This document shows positions 1 through 6,890 of a stretch of 28,576 bases of DNA, in pieces. Source of the DNA: an uncultured Limosilactobacillus sp. (GTDB taxonomy: Bacteria; Bacillota; Bacilli; Lactobacillales; Lactobacillaceae); contig NZ_CAKPXS010000018.1 of the NCBI RefSeq assembly GCF_934202235.1, forward strand, positions 1 through 28,576. Direction: 5' to 3'. How positions within the stretch are numbered: position 1 is the first letter of the stretch; each line of letters begins with the position of its first letter. The position numbers and the translations under genes were made by a program. A model generated the notes under the pieces. That model worked only from the letters and a program-made list of their open reading frames with translations, did not search any database and was not told where the DNA came from.

Positions 1-826
1 CCAGTAAGTCCGAAAGGGTGGTGAAGCTGTTAGTTGATGCACCTTGGGGGAGGTTGAGCGGCGCAAAGGCAGCAAAGGACTGTTTTTTATTGGCTTGGTG
101 AATAAGCACTGGCTGGGGACTATCAAACCCGGCTAAAAATTGGTGGTAAGTGGTCGGGAGGTGGTCGCTTGCTGTGAGGCGTTCGGCGAGGTCAACCGCA
201 GAACTGCGCCCAAAGCCCTCATAGCTTTTTTGCAATTGACGGGCCAACTCGTCAGTGTTATCAGTTAATTGCGTTGCCAAGTCAGAGTAAAGCTGGTTTG
301 GCAAGTAGGGGTTCACCTTATCCTGCTTGGGTGGCATGATAAACGTTGCTCCTGGTAACAGTGTCCTGATGCGGTTCTGATCGCTGGAGACGTGTTTAAT
401 CGCGTCAATAATCTTGCCCGTTTTACGGTTCACCAGGGTAACGTTACTGTGCCGGGCCATGATTTCAACGACAATTACCAGTTGTTGGTTATCCCCAATC
501 TCATCGCGAGAGCTGAAATAAAATTCTACTATCCGGTCATTGCCCACCTGCTTAACCGCTTCGAGAATCGCTCCCTCCAGATACTTCCGCATGGTCATCG
601 TAAAGTTGGTGGGAACTTGGGGGTTGCTGTAGGGGATAGCGGTCAGTTGGACCCGGGGATAGGAAGGATTGGCTGACATTAAGAGGGTGTAGTTGTGGCG
701 GTGTGCCCGAATCACCATTAATAGTTCGTTGGGGTAAGGCTGGCTCACCCGGCTAACTCTCCCGGTCGCCAGTGTTGTTTGTAATTCATGTACAATTGCG
801 TGGGTAAACAGTCCATCAAAAGCCAT
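1..826 (-). CDS. rqcH: RqcH / NFACT-family protein (FbpA-like), C-terminus outside window
   Basis: The frame is open from an ATG at 826 to the window edge, giving the first 275 residues. It was found by reading the minus strand directly. The start MAFDGLFTHAIVHEL is typical of the NFACT-N domain of fibronectin-binding-protein/Rqc2 homologues. AAGGAGG lies just upstream (831-838). In Bacillus subtilis, RqcH binds stalled 50S subunits and recruits tRNA-Ala to add alanine tails that mark nascent chains for degradation. The Asp-Arg pair needed for that function is seen here at residues 97-98 (QVGNDRI). The final visible stretch, GASTNSFTTLSDLL, matches the conserved 'S.NSFS.LLD' segment of the family. 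The usual length is about 560 residues, so the coiled-coil and NFACT-R parts lie outside the window. The older name 'fibronectin-binding protein' describes the same family. Confidence 0.9.
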   Translation of the reverse strand, partial: MAFDGLFTHAIVHELQTTLATGRVSRVSQPYPNELLMVIRAHRHNYTLLMSANPSYPRVQLTAIPYSNPQVPTNFTMTMRKYLEGAILEAVKQVGNDRIVEFYFSSRDEIGDNQQLVIVVEIMARHSNVTLVNRKTGKIIDAIKHVSSDQNRIRTLLPGATFIMPPKQDKVNPYLPNQLYSDLATQLTDNTDELARQLQKSYEGFGRSSAVDLAERLTASDHLPTTYHQFLAGFDSPQPVLIHQANKKQSFAAFAPLNLPQGASTNSFTTLSDLL

Positions 827-854
827 TAGAAATCCTCCTTGATCAATCCAGTCC

Positions 855-883
855 ATTATACCCGAGTGATTGTTGTGAAGCCA
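855..883 (-). promoter_or_regulatory. Promoter of rqcH
   Basis: On the minus strand a perfect TATAAT lies at 860-855, preceded after 17 bases by a weak -35 (TGGCTT, 883-878). Transcription would begin near 848, leaving a leader of about 22 bases before the ATG at 826. The -10 is strong and the -35 is poor. Confidence 0.55.
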
Positions 884-925
884 CCAAAAGGGGCGGGGCA
901 GGCGTTGGTTTCTGGCTTATCTTGT

Positions 926-972
926 GTTATTCTTAAAATAACGTTGTCCTTAATTACGCTTAACAATTAATA
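926..972 (+). promoter_or_regulatory. Putative degV promoter and adjacent dyad
   Basis: TTGTCC (944-949), a 17-base spacer and TTAATA (967-972) form a moderate promoter for degV. Just upstream is a perfect 6-5-6 inverted repeat, GTTATT/AATAAC (926-931 and 937-942). It sits between the divergent rqcH and degV genes and could be an operator for either. The operator role is inference. Confidence 0.35.
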
Positions 973-1004
973 AAAAAGTTTAAACGAAAGTTGTGGTGTT
1001 TTCC

Positions 1005-1880
1005 ATGAAAATTGCTGTTGTGACTGACAGCACTGCTTACCTCACCAAGGAGGAGCAGGAAAAATACAACATCCATGTCGTGCCAATTCCACTGACCATT
1101 GATGGGCAGAGTTACCAGGAAGGGGTCGACATTTCTAACGCCGAATTTTATGACAAGCTGGCGCACTCATCGACCTTCCCGAGTACTTCGCAACCGCCAG
1201 TTGGTGAAATGATTGAGTTGTATCAGCAACTAGCGGCAGAAGGTTACGACGCGGCAATTAGTATTTTCTTGACCAGTGCAATTTCTGGTTTTGTGAATAC
1301 TGTTACCCAGTTGGCTGAGCAATTGAAGGATCAAATTAAGATTATTCCTTTTGATTCGCACATCACGGTCAAACTGATGGGCTACCTAACTATTGAAGCA
1401 GCCAAGGAAGTAGCAGCTGGCAAGGACCTTGATACCATTTTGGCTAACCTTGATAAGTTACGTCAAACTTTTCATAGTGTTTTTGTTGTTGATGACTTGC
1501 AGAATCTGGTTCGCGGCGGGCGTCTGTCAAACGCCAGCGCCATTGTTGGCTCAATTTTGAAGATTAAGCCATTACTCACCATGGACACGCCTAGCTACTC
1601 CATCGAGGCGTTTGAAAAGGTCCGGTCCATGAAGCGGGCGAAGTTGCGTTGTGAACAAATCTTTGAAGAGAAAATTGCGCAGGCGGACTACCCAATTCAC
1701 GCCATTGTCATCCATGCCAATGCACCAGAAGCCGGGCAAAAGTGGCTGAATAAGTTGTCTGCCGATCATCCTGAAGTAACGTTTGAACTGGGCTACTTTG
1801 GACCGGTGATTGGGACGCATTTAGGACAGGGGGCATTGGCGATCGGCTGGATGTGCGATACGGATCGCCGTCCACTATGA
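1005..1880 (+). CDS. DegV family fatty-acid-binding protein
   Basis: A 291-residue cytoplasmic protein of the DegV family. Members bind a fatty acid and, in Firmicutes, act as FakB subunits presenting it to the kinase FakA for phosphorylation and entry into phospholipid synthesis. The N-terminus MKIAVVTDST is the classic DegV opening. STSQP (60-64) and RGGR (170-173) are the conserved lipid-site and head-group loops. The ATG at 1005 is preferred over an in-frame GTG at 993 because DegV proteins begin with MKI; the ribosome binding site (GAAAG near 986) is weak and does not settle it. The stop codon overlaps the start of the next gene (ATGA), so the two are probably co-translated. Several DegV paralogues usually occur per genome, and lipid preference cannot be read from the sequence. 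Confidence 0.88.
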   Translation: MKIAVVTDSTAYLTKEEQEKYNIHVVPIPLTIDGQSYQEGVDISNAEFYDKLAHSSTFPSTSQPPVGEMIELYQQLAAEGYDAAISIFLTSAISGFVNTVTQLAEQLKDQIKIIPFDSHITVKLMGYLTIEAAKEVAAGKDLDTILANLDKLRQTFHSVFVVDDLQNLVRGGRLSNASAIVGSILKIKPLLTMDTPSYSIEAFEKVRSMKRAKLRCEQIFEEKIAQADYPIHAIVIHANAPEAGQKWLNKLSADHPEVTFELGYFGPVIGTHLGQGALAIGWMCDTDRRPL

Positions 1881-2515
1881 AGTTTGGATATCGTGCGGCA
1901 TTGTTGCTATTAAACGTTGTTGCATTGCTGTTAATGATCATTTTATCGGTATTACAATTTAACGTTTCGATCCCGAGTGGCAACCTCCACATTACGGTGG
2001 TGGCACTAATAGCGGTAGCCCTGATGACTTTGACTGACGTTGCTAACGGATTAGTTGTTACTGCCATCAGCTTTTTGCTAATCTTCTTTTTGCGAATTAT
2101 GAACTGGCAAAACCTGGTGCAATTAGTCTTGCTGGTAATCGTTGCTGCCATCATTATCGCCACCTGCCTACCACATCACCGGCGGTTAAGCCACCAGCAA
2201 ACAATTTGGCTCGGACTTGCTATTGGGATTTGTCAGTTGGTGCTATTAGCACTGACCTTTTTCATCGTGGGTTGGCATTATTTTGGCAACTTACGGGGAG
2301 CACTGATTGAGCTGCAGCAGGCTTTTCCGGCCGCTCTCTTGAGTGGACTCCTCGATTCTCTCCTGGTTCCAGCAATTGTTTTCTCCGGAGCCAAACTGGC
2401 TGACAAACTGGGCTTGTTTAACTATCCCGGGGATGGTGGGCACCAGGACCCGCCAGTGATTGACTTGAGTAGTCACCGCTCGGCAAAGGATGACGAGCAA
2501 CAAAATCAACATTAA
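1877..2515 (+). CDS. Integral membrane protein of unknown function, coupled to degV
   Basis: A 212-residue protein not recognised by name. It starts at the ATG at 1877, which overlaps the degV stop as ATGA; the longer GTG start at 1853 lies inside degV and is unlikely. The sequence is very hydrophobic, with about five or six membrane segments (roughly residues 7-27, 36-55, 57-76, 79-98, 110-132 and 150-175). A polar, charged C-terminal tail follows (KDDEQQNQH). Size and layout resemble ECF-transporter S components or small permease-like proteins, but no diagnostic motif is visible. Translational coupling to degV suggests a related job, perhaps at the membrane in lipid handling. That is inference from context only. 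Confidence 0.75.
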   Translation: MKFGYRAALLLLNVVALLLMIILSVLQFNVSIPSGNLHITVVALIAVALMTLTDVANGLVVTAISFLLIFFLRIMNWQNLVQLVLLVIVAAIIIATCLPHHRRLSHQQTIWLGLAIGICQLVLLALTFFIVGWHYFGNLRGALIELQQAFPAALLSGLLDSLLVPAIVFSGAKLADKLGLFNYPGDGGHQDPPVIDLSSHRSAKDDEQQNQH

Positions 2516-2517
2516 AA

Positions 2518-2552
2518 AAAGACCATCAGCCAATGAAAAGCTGGTGGTCTTT
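2518..2552. terminator. Bidirectional terminator
   Basis: A perfect 13-bp stem, AAAGACCATCAGC with GCTGGTGGTCTTT (one G-T pair), with a 9-base loop. It has T-rich tails on both strands and serves the plus-strand membrane protein and the minus-strand hydrolase. The read-through frame of the hydrolase would end with a TAA inside its right arm. Confidence 0.85.
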
Positions 2553-2640
2553 ACTTACCCCAGAAAAATTGAATAAGGAGCTGGTCAACCTCGGGGTTAC
2601 GATGCAGCTGAACATGATCGGCTCCCGGTCCCGTAATCTA
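2551..2640 (-). pseudogene. Stranded C-terminal tail of the DUF915 hydrolase
   Basis: Twenty-eight in-frame sense codons sit between the TAG at 2640-2638 and a TAA at 2553-2551. They encode the conserved family tail: a catalytic-type His followed by Q-L-H, then PEVDQLLIQFFWGK. No start codon or ribosome binding site of its own is present, so it is only expressed if the amber codon is read through. Confidence 0.75.
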
Positions 2641-3393
2641 CTTTTCGCGGAATGATTTAGCGCGACTGCTCTCAAGATACTTGAGCGACTGAGCCGAGCG
2701 AACATCAACCAGGTTGTCGGTACCATTGCCCACATCGCCGTAAATATTCAAAATTTTCACCTGATGTTTTGGATAAAGGCGGCGTAATTGTGTCATCTGG
2801 CGGTAATTGGCGGACATCGCCGATGGTTTGCCAGTTTGCCGGTTAACGATAAAGTTTGTCGGCAGGTCGTCTCCCTGAATACCGTTCATTGGCGCGGCCA
2901 AGTCTAACTGTTTACGAACCGTCGGCATTTGCTGATTATCGGCGTTTTTCAAAAAATAGTAAGCCAGTGCCATGTTGCCCATCGAGTGGGCTTCCAGATT
3001 CACGTTTTTGATGTGGTCAACCGCTTTGAGGTGACGGAGGACGTTAGCGACGTACTGGCCATCCTGAGGGTAATTCGTATTATCATTATCTTCAAAGTTG
3101 ACCATGACAATCGGGTTGATGGCACCCCGGGGAATCTTTTGCGAAAAGCTGACGTGACCATTCTCATCGACATTTGCCGAGACGACAGTATTAGTTATTC
3201 CCGCGTGGACCGCAGCATTGACCATGTGCCGTTCCGCATGGGCACCTGACCCATAGCCGTGAAAGAACACGGTTACGGTGGTCGATTGGCAAAAGTGGTG
3301 ACTGAGGGCGGCATTGGCTGTGAGTGGTATTCCAGCGAGTACACTAACGGCGATGGTTGCCGCTAGCGCGAAGCAGGGGAAACGGTGTTTCAT
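2638..3393 (-). CDS. Secreted DUF915-type alpha/beta hydrolase, C-terminally truncated by amber codon
   Basis: The visible product is 251 residues. Residues 1-28 form a signal peptide ending in TANA. An oxyanion strand, FFHGYGSG (43-50), and a nucleophile elbow, HSMGN with Ser137, follow. GDVGNGTDNLVD (219-230) should hold the catalytic Asp. This is the layout of the DUF915 lipase/esterase-like family common in lactobacilli. The frame stops at TAG (2640-2638) right after AKSFREK. The same frame then stays open for 28 more codons (2637-2554) that encode the usual C-terminus, including DHVQLHRNPEVDQLL with the expected catalytic His. The stop thus removes the third member of the triad. Either this is a recent pseudogene or the amber is suppressed or misread. 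The ATG at 3393 has GGAAGG upstream. The natural substrate is unknown. Confidence 0.82.
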   Translation of the reverse strand: MKHRFPCFALAATIAVSVLAGIPLTANAALSHHFCQSTTVTVFFHGYGSGAHAERHMVNAAVHAGITNTVVSANVDENGHVSFSQKIPRGAINPIVMVNFEDNDNTNYPQDGQYVANVLRHLKAVDHIKNVNLEAHSMGNMALAYYFLKNADNQQMPTVRKQLDLAAPMNGIQGDDLPTNFIVNRQTGKPSAMSANYRQMTQLRRLYPKHQVKILNIYGDVGNGTDNLVDVRSAQSLKYLESSRAKSFREK

Positions 3394-3472
3394 AATTAGA
3401 CCTTCCTTGATATTATCAGGACCATTGTAAGTGATTAAATACCAATTGCCAACCAGAGATCAAACCAATTAT

Positions 3473-3502
3473 TTGCATTTTCTGAGTGGGATATGCTAAA
3501 GT
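3473..3502 (+). promoter_or_regulatory. Promoter of the GNAT gene
   Basis: TTGCAT (3473-3478), an 18-base spacer and an extended -10, TGCTAAAGT (3494-3502). Transcription would start near 3509, about 20 bases before the ATG at 3531. Confidence 0.55.
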
Positions 3503-3530
3503 AATTAATTGGATTTTAAAAGGATAGGAG

Positions 3531-4058
3531 ATGGCGATTATCAAACTGGTAAAAGCAACTCAAAGCGATCTTGACCGGATTATTGAAATTTTGGCCGATG
3601 GCCGCAACCAGTTGGCCGAAAAAGGTGTTGACCAATGGCAGGGTGACTACCCGAACCGTGAACATGTTAAGAAAGACATTGACAAGGGTTTTGCATACCT
3701 TGTCCAGTCCGACGACGAGGAAACCGTTGGGGCGTTGTCAATCGTCGCTCCACCGGAACATGATTACGATACAATGGATGGTCAGTGGCTAGTTGATACT
3801 GACAAGTACCGGGTTATTCACCGGGTCGCAATTCACTCCAACCATGCTGGCCATGGCTACGCATCGCGGATGTTTGAATCTGTGATTGCCTACGTTGAAA
3901 AGGCGGCTCATATTAAGTCCCTGCGGATTGATACGCACGAAGATAATAAGGCAATGCAACACCTGATCGAAAAGAATGGTTTCAAACGTGTCGGCACGTT
4001 AAACGGTGTCTACCGGAAGAATGAAATCTCTTATGTTTACGAATTAGTTGTTGGCTAA
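3531..4058 (+). CDS. GNAT family N-acetyltransferase
   Basis: A 175-residue acetyltransferase that would move an acetyl group from acetyl-CoA to an unknown amine. The acetyl-CoA loop is seen at HRVAIHSNHAGHGYA (97-111), matching the family's 'V...RG.G.A' pattern with His-Ala-Gly-His-Gly in the pyrophosphate loop. The C-terminal 'HEDNKAMQHLIEKNGF' is the usual final helix and strand. The N-terminal region (DGRNQLAEKGVDQWQ, 23-37) closely matches the GNAT protein at 15517-16056, so the two are paralogues. TAGGAG directly abuts the ATG, and AAGGA lies about seven bases upstream. The gene has its own promoter and terminator and appears monocistronic. The substrate is not predictable. Confidence 0.88.
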   Translation: MAIIKLVKATQSDLDRIIEILADGRNQLAEKGVDQWQGDYPNREHVKKDIDKGFAYLVQSDDEETVGALSIVAPPEHDYDTMDGQWLVDTDKYRVIHRVAIHSNHAGHGYASRMFESVIAYVEKAAHIKSLRIDTHEDNKAMQHLIEKNGFKRVGTLNGVYRKNEISYVYELVVG

Positions 4059-4084
4059 TGGCTAACAGACATATGATAAAATAA

Positions 4085-4116
4085 ACACGTTAGCGGGGTG
4101 CGCTAGCGTGTTTTTT
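4085..4116 (+). terminator. Terminator after the GNAT gene
   Basis: An 11-bp stem, ACACGTTAGCG with CGCTAGCGTGT (one G-T pair), with a 5-base loop and six T residues. It ends only 18 bases before the next start codon (4135). Confidence 0.85.
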
Positions 4117-4134
4117 GTCAGAGGAGGGGGCAGC

Positions 4135-4992
4135 GTGGGAAACCAACAATTAACCGATCGTCAACGAGTGCGCTTAGCCCAGTTAGCTTATCAGCAGTGG
4201 CAAGTCGGTGATCCCCTTTACCTTAATCACGGGCGTAATTTTATTGGCAAAGTCACTCGAATTATCCATCAGGTTGACGACCTTTACTTAACGGTTATCG
4301 TCAACCACCAACAACAAGAGGTCACCGTCCTTTTTCGTGGTTCAACTGGAATTATTAGTGGAGGTCATGATGCCTGGGTGAACCAGTGGCTGAAGACCAA
4401 TTTTCCGGTTGGTTCGGCAATTCTCACGCAGCAAGCCGACATACCAGACCAGTTGGTGAGTGCAAGTGCGACACTCAACCGCTTGATGGGAGAATATCGG
4501 GGTGCGCATTTTTGGCTTTACGGTCACTCGCTTGGCTCCATTAATGCCCAGTACGCTTTAGCAAATTGTTTCTTTCCCCAACAATTGGCCAATAGTTACC
4601 TGTTTGAGGGGCCCAATATTTACTGGCTACTGTCACCGGACCAGCGCAAACGAGCCCTGCAAATTCGCTGTCAGATTTTTAATTATGTTGACCCGCGTGA
4701 CATTGTGACCCTCGGTTACCTGGATGAGCAACACGTAATCGGTTTATTGCGGGTTGTTGATTCACGCTTGGTGGCACCGATTAAACAGCACCTTTTTGGT
4801 GGTTACCAGTATGACAGGCAAAACATGATCCTGGTCAACCAGGGTGCCAGTGCTGAATTGAGTCGAAAGCGGGCAATGATCGATCGTCGATTAATTAAAC
4901 GGGCAGGTCAGCTCTTACAAATGGTCGACCACCGACAAAATAATCAATATAACCAGCCATCCCATTCTGGTGACCGGTTATTTACTGACTAA
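4135..4992 (+). CDS. Lipase-like alpha/beta hydrolase (DUF2974/Mbeg1-like)
   Basis: A 285-residue protein with no signal peptide, so probably cytoplasmic. FRGST (67-71) is an oxyanion-type strand, and GHSLG (130-134, Ser132) is a classical serine-hydrolase nucleophile elbow. YVDPRDIV further on resembles the acid-bearing loop of class-3-lipase-like Mbeg1/DUF2974 proteins. A late His, for instance in IKQHLFGGYQ, may complete the triad. The GTG at 4135 is chosen because AGAGGAGGGGG lies just before it; an upstream GTG at 4108 falls inside the preceding terminator. The gene converges on the LysR gene with only five bases between stop codons, and no terminator fits between them. The substrate is unknown. 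Confidence 0.82.
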   Translation: MGNQQLTDRQRVRLAQLAYQQWQVGDPLYLNHGRNFIGKVTRIIHQVDDLYLTVIVNHQQQEVTVLFRGSTGIISGGHDAWVNQWLKTNFPVGSAILTQQADIPDQLVSASATLNRLMGEYRGAHFWLYGHSLGSINAQYALANCFFPQQLANSYLFEGPNIYWLLSPDQRKRALQIRCQIFNYVDPRDIVTLGYLDEQHVIGLLRVVDSRLVAPIKQHLFGGYQYDRQNMILVNQGASAELSRKRAMIDRRLIKRAGQLLQMVDHRQNNQYNQPSHSGDRLFTD

Positions 4993-4997
4993 AATGG

Positions 4998-5867
4998 TTA
5001 GGGGAGCTGCGCGACTTGGTGAAATAATGTTTCAATGAAACGCTGACTGGCCAGAGACATTAACTGCGTTGGTCGTTGGTAGATACCAATTTGCCGATAA
5101 AGGCGGGGAGTTAACGGGCGAATTGCCACTTGATAATTTTGCTTAGTTAGTACCAAGTCGGCCAGAATGCTGTAGCCAAGACCAGCTTCAATCATTGCCA
5201 GCAGAGAATAGTCATCGTGAACCCGTAACTGAATATTAGGTTGAATCCCTTGCTGATGAAAAGCATTTAACGGTTCACTATAGAGTCCTTCCTCCAGCAT
5301 GAGGAAGGGCTCTTTTGCTAAGTCCGTCAGGCTCAGTGCTTGTTTTTTGGCCAGCGGATGGTTAACTGGCAAAACGACTTTTAATTCACCGCTTTTGAGG
5401 TATTTGACTGGCAGGTGGGGCTGAGCCGCCGGGTTAATAAAGCCAAAATCAACTGTATTATTGTCAACCCATTGCGGGATAGTGGTGTAATCTCCCTGCA
5501 GGAGGGTGAAATGAACACCGGGATACCGTTGCTGAAAGTTTTTAATCAGCGGCGGTAACCAGTGTGCGGAAATACTGGAAATTGTGCCAATCTTGATGGT
5601 AGCCGACTGGAGCCCCCTAATCTCGGCTACGCGGTCCTGAAAGGTTGACCAGTCGTTACAGAGTTGCTCAACGAGGGGCAGCAGTTTTTGGCCGTCGGGA
5701 GTTAGTTCCACTTGACTATGAGTTCGGTACAGCAGGGGAAAGCCAACTTCGTTTTCAAGACTGTTGATCATCTGGCTGATTGCGGACTGTGAATAACCGA
5801 GTTGCTGACCGGCAGCAGTAAAGCTGCCGGTAGTGAGAATTGCTTGTAGAGCACGTAAGCGATTCAT
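4998..5867 (-). CDS. LysR family transcriptional regulator, divergent from phzF-like gene
   Basis: A 289-residue LysR-type regulator. Residues 1-60 form the winged helix-turn-helix (SFTAAGQQLGYSQSAISQMI, 16-35). A linker helix and a periplasmic-binding-like effector domain (about 90-285) with the usual 'IKIGTISSISAHWLPPLI' opening follow. The ATG at 5867 has AAGGAG upstream. The gene is divergent from the PhzF-family gene across a roughly 100-base gap that contains a split dyad, the usual layout for a LysR protein controlling its neighbour and itself. That target assignment is inference. The effector is unknown. Confidence 0.88.
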   Translation of the reverse strand: MNRLRALQAILTTGSFTAAGQQLGYSQSAISQMINSLENEVGFPLLYRTHSQVELTPDGQKLLPLVEQLCNDWSTFQDRVAEIRGLQSATIKIGTISSISAHWLPPLIKNFQQRYPGVHFTLLQGDYTTIPQWVDNNTVDFGFINPAAQPHLPVKYLKSGELKVVLPVNHPLAKKQALSLTDLAKEPFLMLEEGLYSEPLNAFHQQGIQPNIQLRVHDDYSLLAMIEAGLGYSILADLVLTKQNYQVAIRPLTPRLYRQIGIYQRPTQLMSLASQRFIETLFHQVAQLP

Positions 5868-5891
5868 TAATAAGCACTCCTTATTAAACCA

Positions 5892-5934
5892 TTCAAAAGA
5901 TTTGTTTCACTAATCTTGAACCAGTCACTATAAT
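5892..5934 (+). promoter_or_regulatory. Promoter and LysR-type dyad before the phzF-like gene
   Basis: TTTCAC (5905-5910), an 18-base spacer and a perfect TATAAT (5929-5934) form the promoter. Overlapping the -35 is an imperfect inverted repeat, TTCAAAAGATT (5892-5902) with AATCTTGAA (5912-5920). This is plausible as the LysR operator; two extra A residues break perfect symmetry. Confidence 0.5.
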
Positions 5935-5968
5935 AATGTCAAGTCAGTTAAGGAAAGAGGGAGTAACA

Positions 5969-6772
5969 ATGAAAATGTACCATGTTGATGCCTTTACCAA
6001 GAACTTATTTACCGGCAACCCGGCAGCGGTTTGCTTTGCCGATCATTTTCCGGATGACTCGTTGATGCAGCAGGTGGCGGTAGAAAATAGCTTGTCAGAG
6101 ACCGCCTTTGCTGTCCAAAAAACATCCACGGAATATGACTTACGCTGGTTTACCCCGGGTGGAGAAATTAATTTGTGCGGGCACGCGACACTAGCGACAG
6201 CATTCTTGGTTTTTGCATTCCGGCAACCGGCAGGCGAACGGATTGACTTTAACACCAAGAGTGGTCAATTGAGCGTTAGTCGAGTTAATGGACACCTCCA
6301 GATGGACTTTCCCAGTTATCAGTTAAACGAGGTAGCGGTCACGCCCGCTATGACTGCCGCTTTTGGGGTACGGCCCGTTGCTGCTTACCAGGACCGTGAC
6401 CTCCTTTGCGTTTTACCGACGGCAGAGGACGTCCGACAGTGTCAGCCGCAGTCGGAAGATTTGATGAAGCTGCCGGGGTTGTTACAGAGTATCACTGCCG
6501 CTAGCGACGATCCTCGTTATGACTGCATATCACGCTCATTTGCACCAAAAATGGCGGTGGTAGAGGATCCTGTTTGTGGTAGCGCCCACTGCCAAATTGT
6601 CCCGTACTGGGCACGGCAATTAGGGAAAAAGCAGGTCACTGCCTATCAGGCTTCAAGCCGCACGGGTGTTTTATACTGTCAGGACCGGGGCAAACGCGTC
6701 ACCATTGCCGGGGATGCTGTTCTCTATTCTAAGGGTGAAGTAATCTTGTCGGACAAAGGTGACTTAATTTAA
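5969..6772 (+). CDS. PhzF family phenazine-biosynthesis-like isomerase
   Basis: A 267-residue PhzF/diaminopimelate-epimerase-fold protein. ENSLSETAF (39-47) carries the catalytic Glu (Glu44) of the family. GHATLATA and EDPVCGSAHC are the two halves that close the active site. True PhzF isomerises a dihydro-anthranilate in phenazine synthesis, but lactobacilli do not make phenazines, so the real substrate here is unknown. The ATG at 5969 is preferred to one at 5936 because GAGGGAG lies just upstream of it and MKMYHVDAF is the normal family start; 5936 would overlap the -10 region. The gene is divergent from a LysR gene. The stop is followed by a 7-5-7 dyad belonging to the region upstream of the exporter. 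Confidence 0.87.
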   Translation: MKMYHVDAFTKNLFTGNPAAVCFADHFPDDSLMQQVAVENSLSETAFAVQKTSTEYDLRWFTPGGEINLCGHATLATAFLVFAFRQPAGERIDFNTKSGQLSVSRVNGHLQMDFPSYQLNEVAVTPAMTAAFGVRPVAAYQDRDLLCVLPTAEDVRQCQPQSEDLMKLPGLLQSITAASDDPRYDCISRSFAPKMAVVEDPVCGSAHCQIVPYWARQLGKKQVTAYQASSRTGVLYCQDRGKRVTIAGDAVLYSKGEVILSDKGDLI

Positions 6773-6790
6773 TTAAGTTAATTACTTAAT
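6772..6790. promoter_or_regulatory. Perfect 7-5-7 inverted repeat upstream of exporter gene
   Basis: ATTAAGT, TAATT, ACTTAAT is a perfect dyad with a 5-base centre, AT-only apart from the G-C pair in each arm. It lies directly after the PhzF stop codon and about 26 bases upstream of the putative exporter -35. It has no T-run and is too weak for a terminator, so an operator is more likely. Confidence 0.4.
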
Positions 6791-6815
6791 AAATCAAGGA
6801 ACCGCCAAAAATCAC

Positions 6816-6844
6816 TTACGAAGGATAATTGATTCTGGTAATGT
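6816..6844 (+). promoter_or_regulatory. Putative promoter of exporter gene
   Basis: TTACGA (6816-6821), a 17-base spacer and TAATGT (6839-6844) with an extended TG at 6836-6837. Confidence 0.45.
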
Positions 6845-6890
6845 AACCAATTGTGTTTACAGAAAAATCAATGAGGAGTGATTTTTGATA

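Noticed and set aside
392..676. Plus-strand open frame of 94 codons
   Set aside because: It lies opposite the NFACT-N coding region of rqcH, which has clear motifs and a ribosome binding site; no ribosome site or family resemblance here.
1708..2163. Minus-strand open frame of 151 codons
   Set aside because: It spans the degV/membrane-protein junction in antisense and is low in complexity (Thr/Ala/Ile rich), as expected of a shadow of hydrophobic coding sequence.
4108..4134. Earlier GTG start for the lipase-like gene
   Set aside because: It falls inside the terminator stem and T-run of the previous gene and lacks a ribosome site; GTG 4135 has AGAGGAGG.
6765..6790. Terminator after the PhzF-like gene
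   Set aside because: The dyad is almost entirely A/T with no T-run, too weak to terminate; treated as a possible operator.
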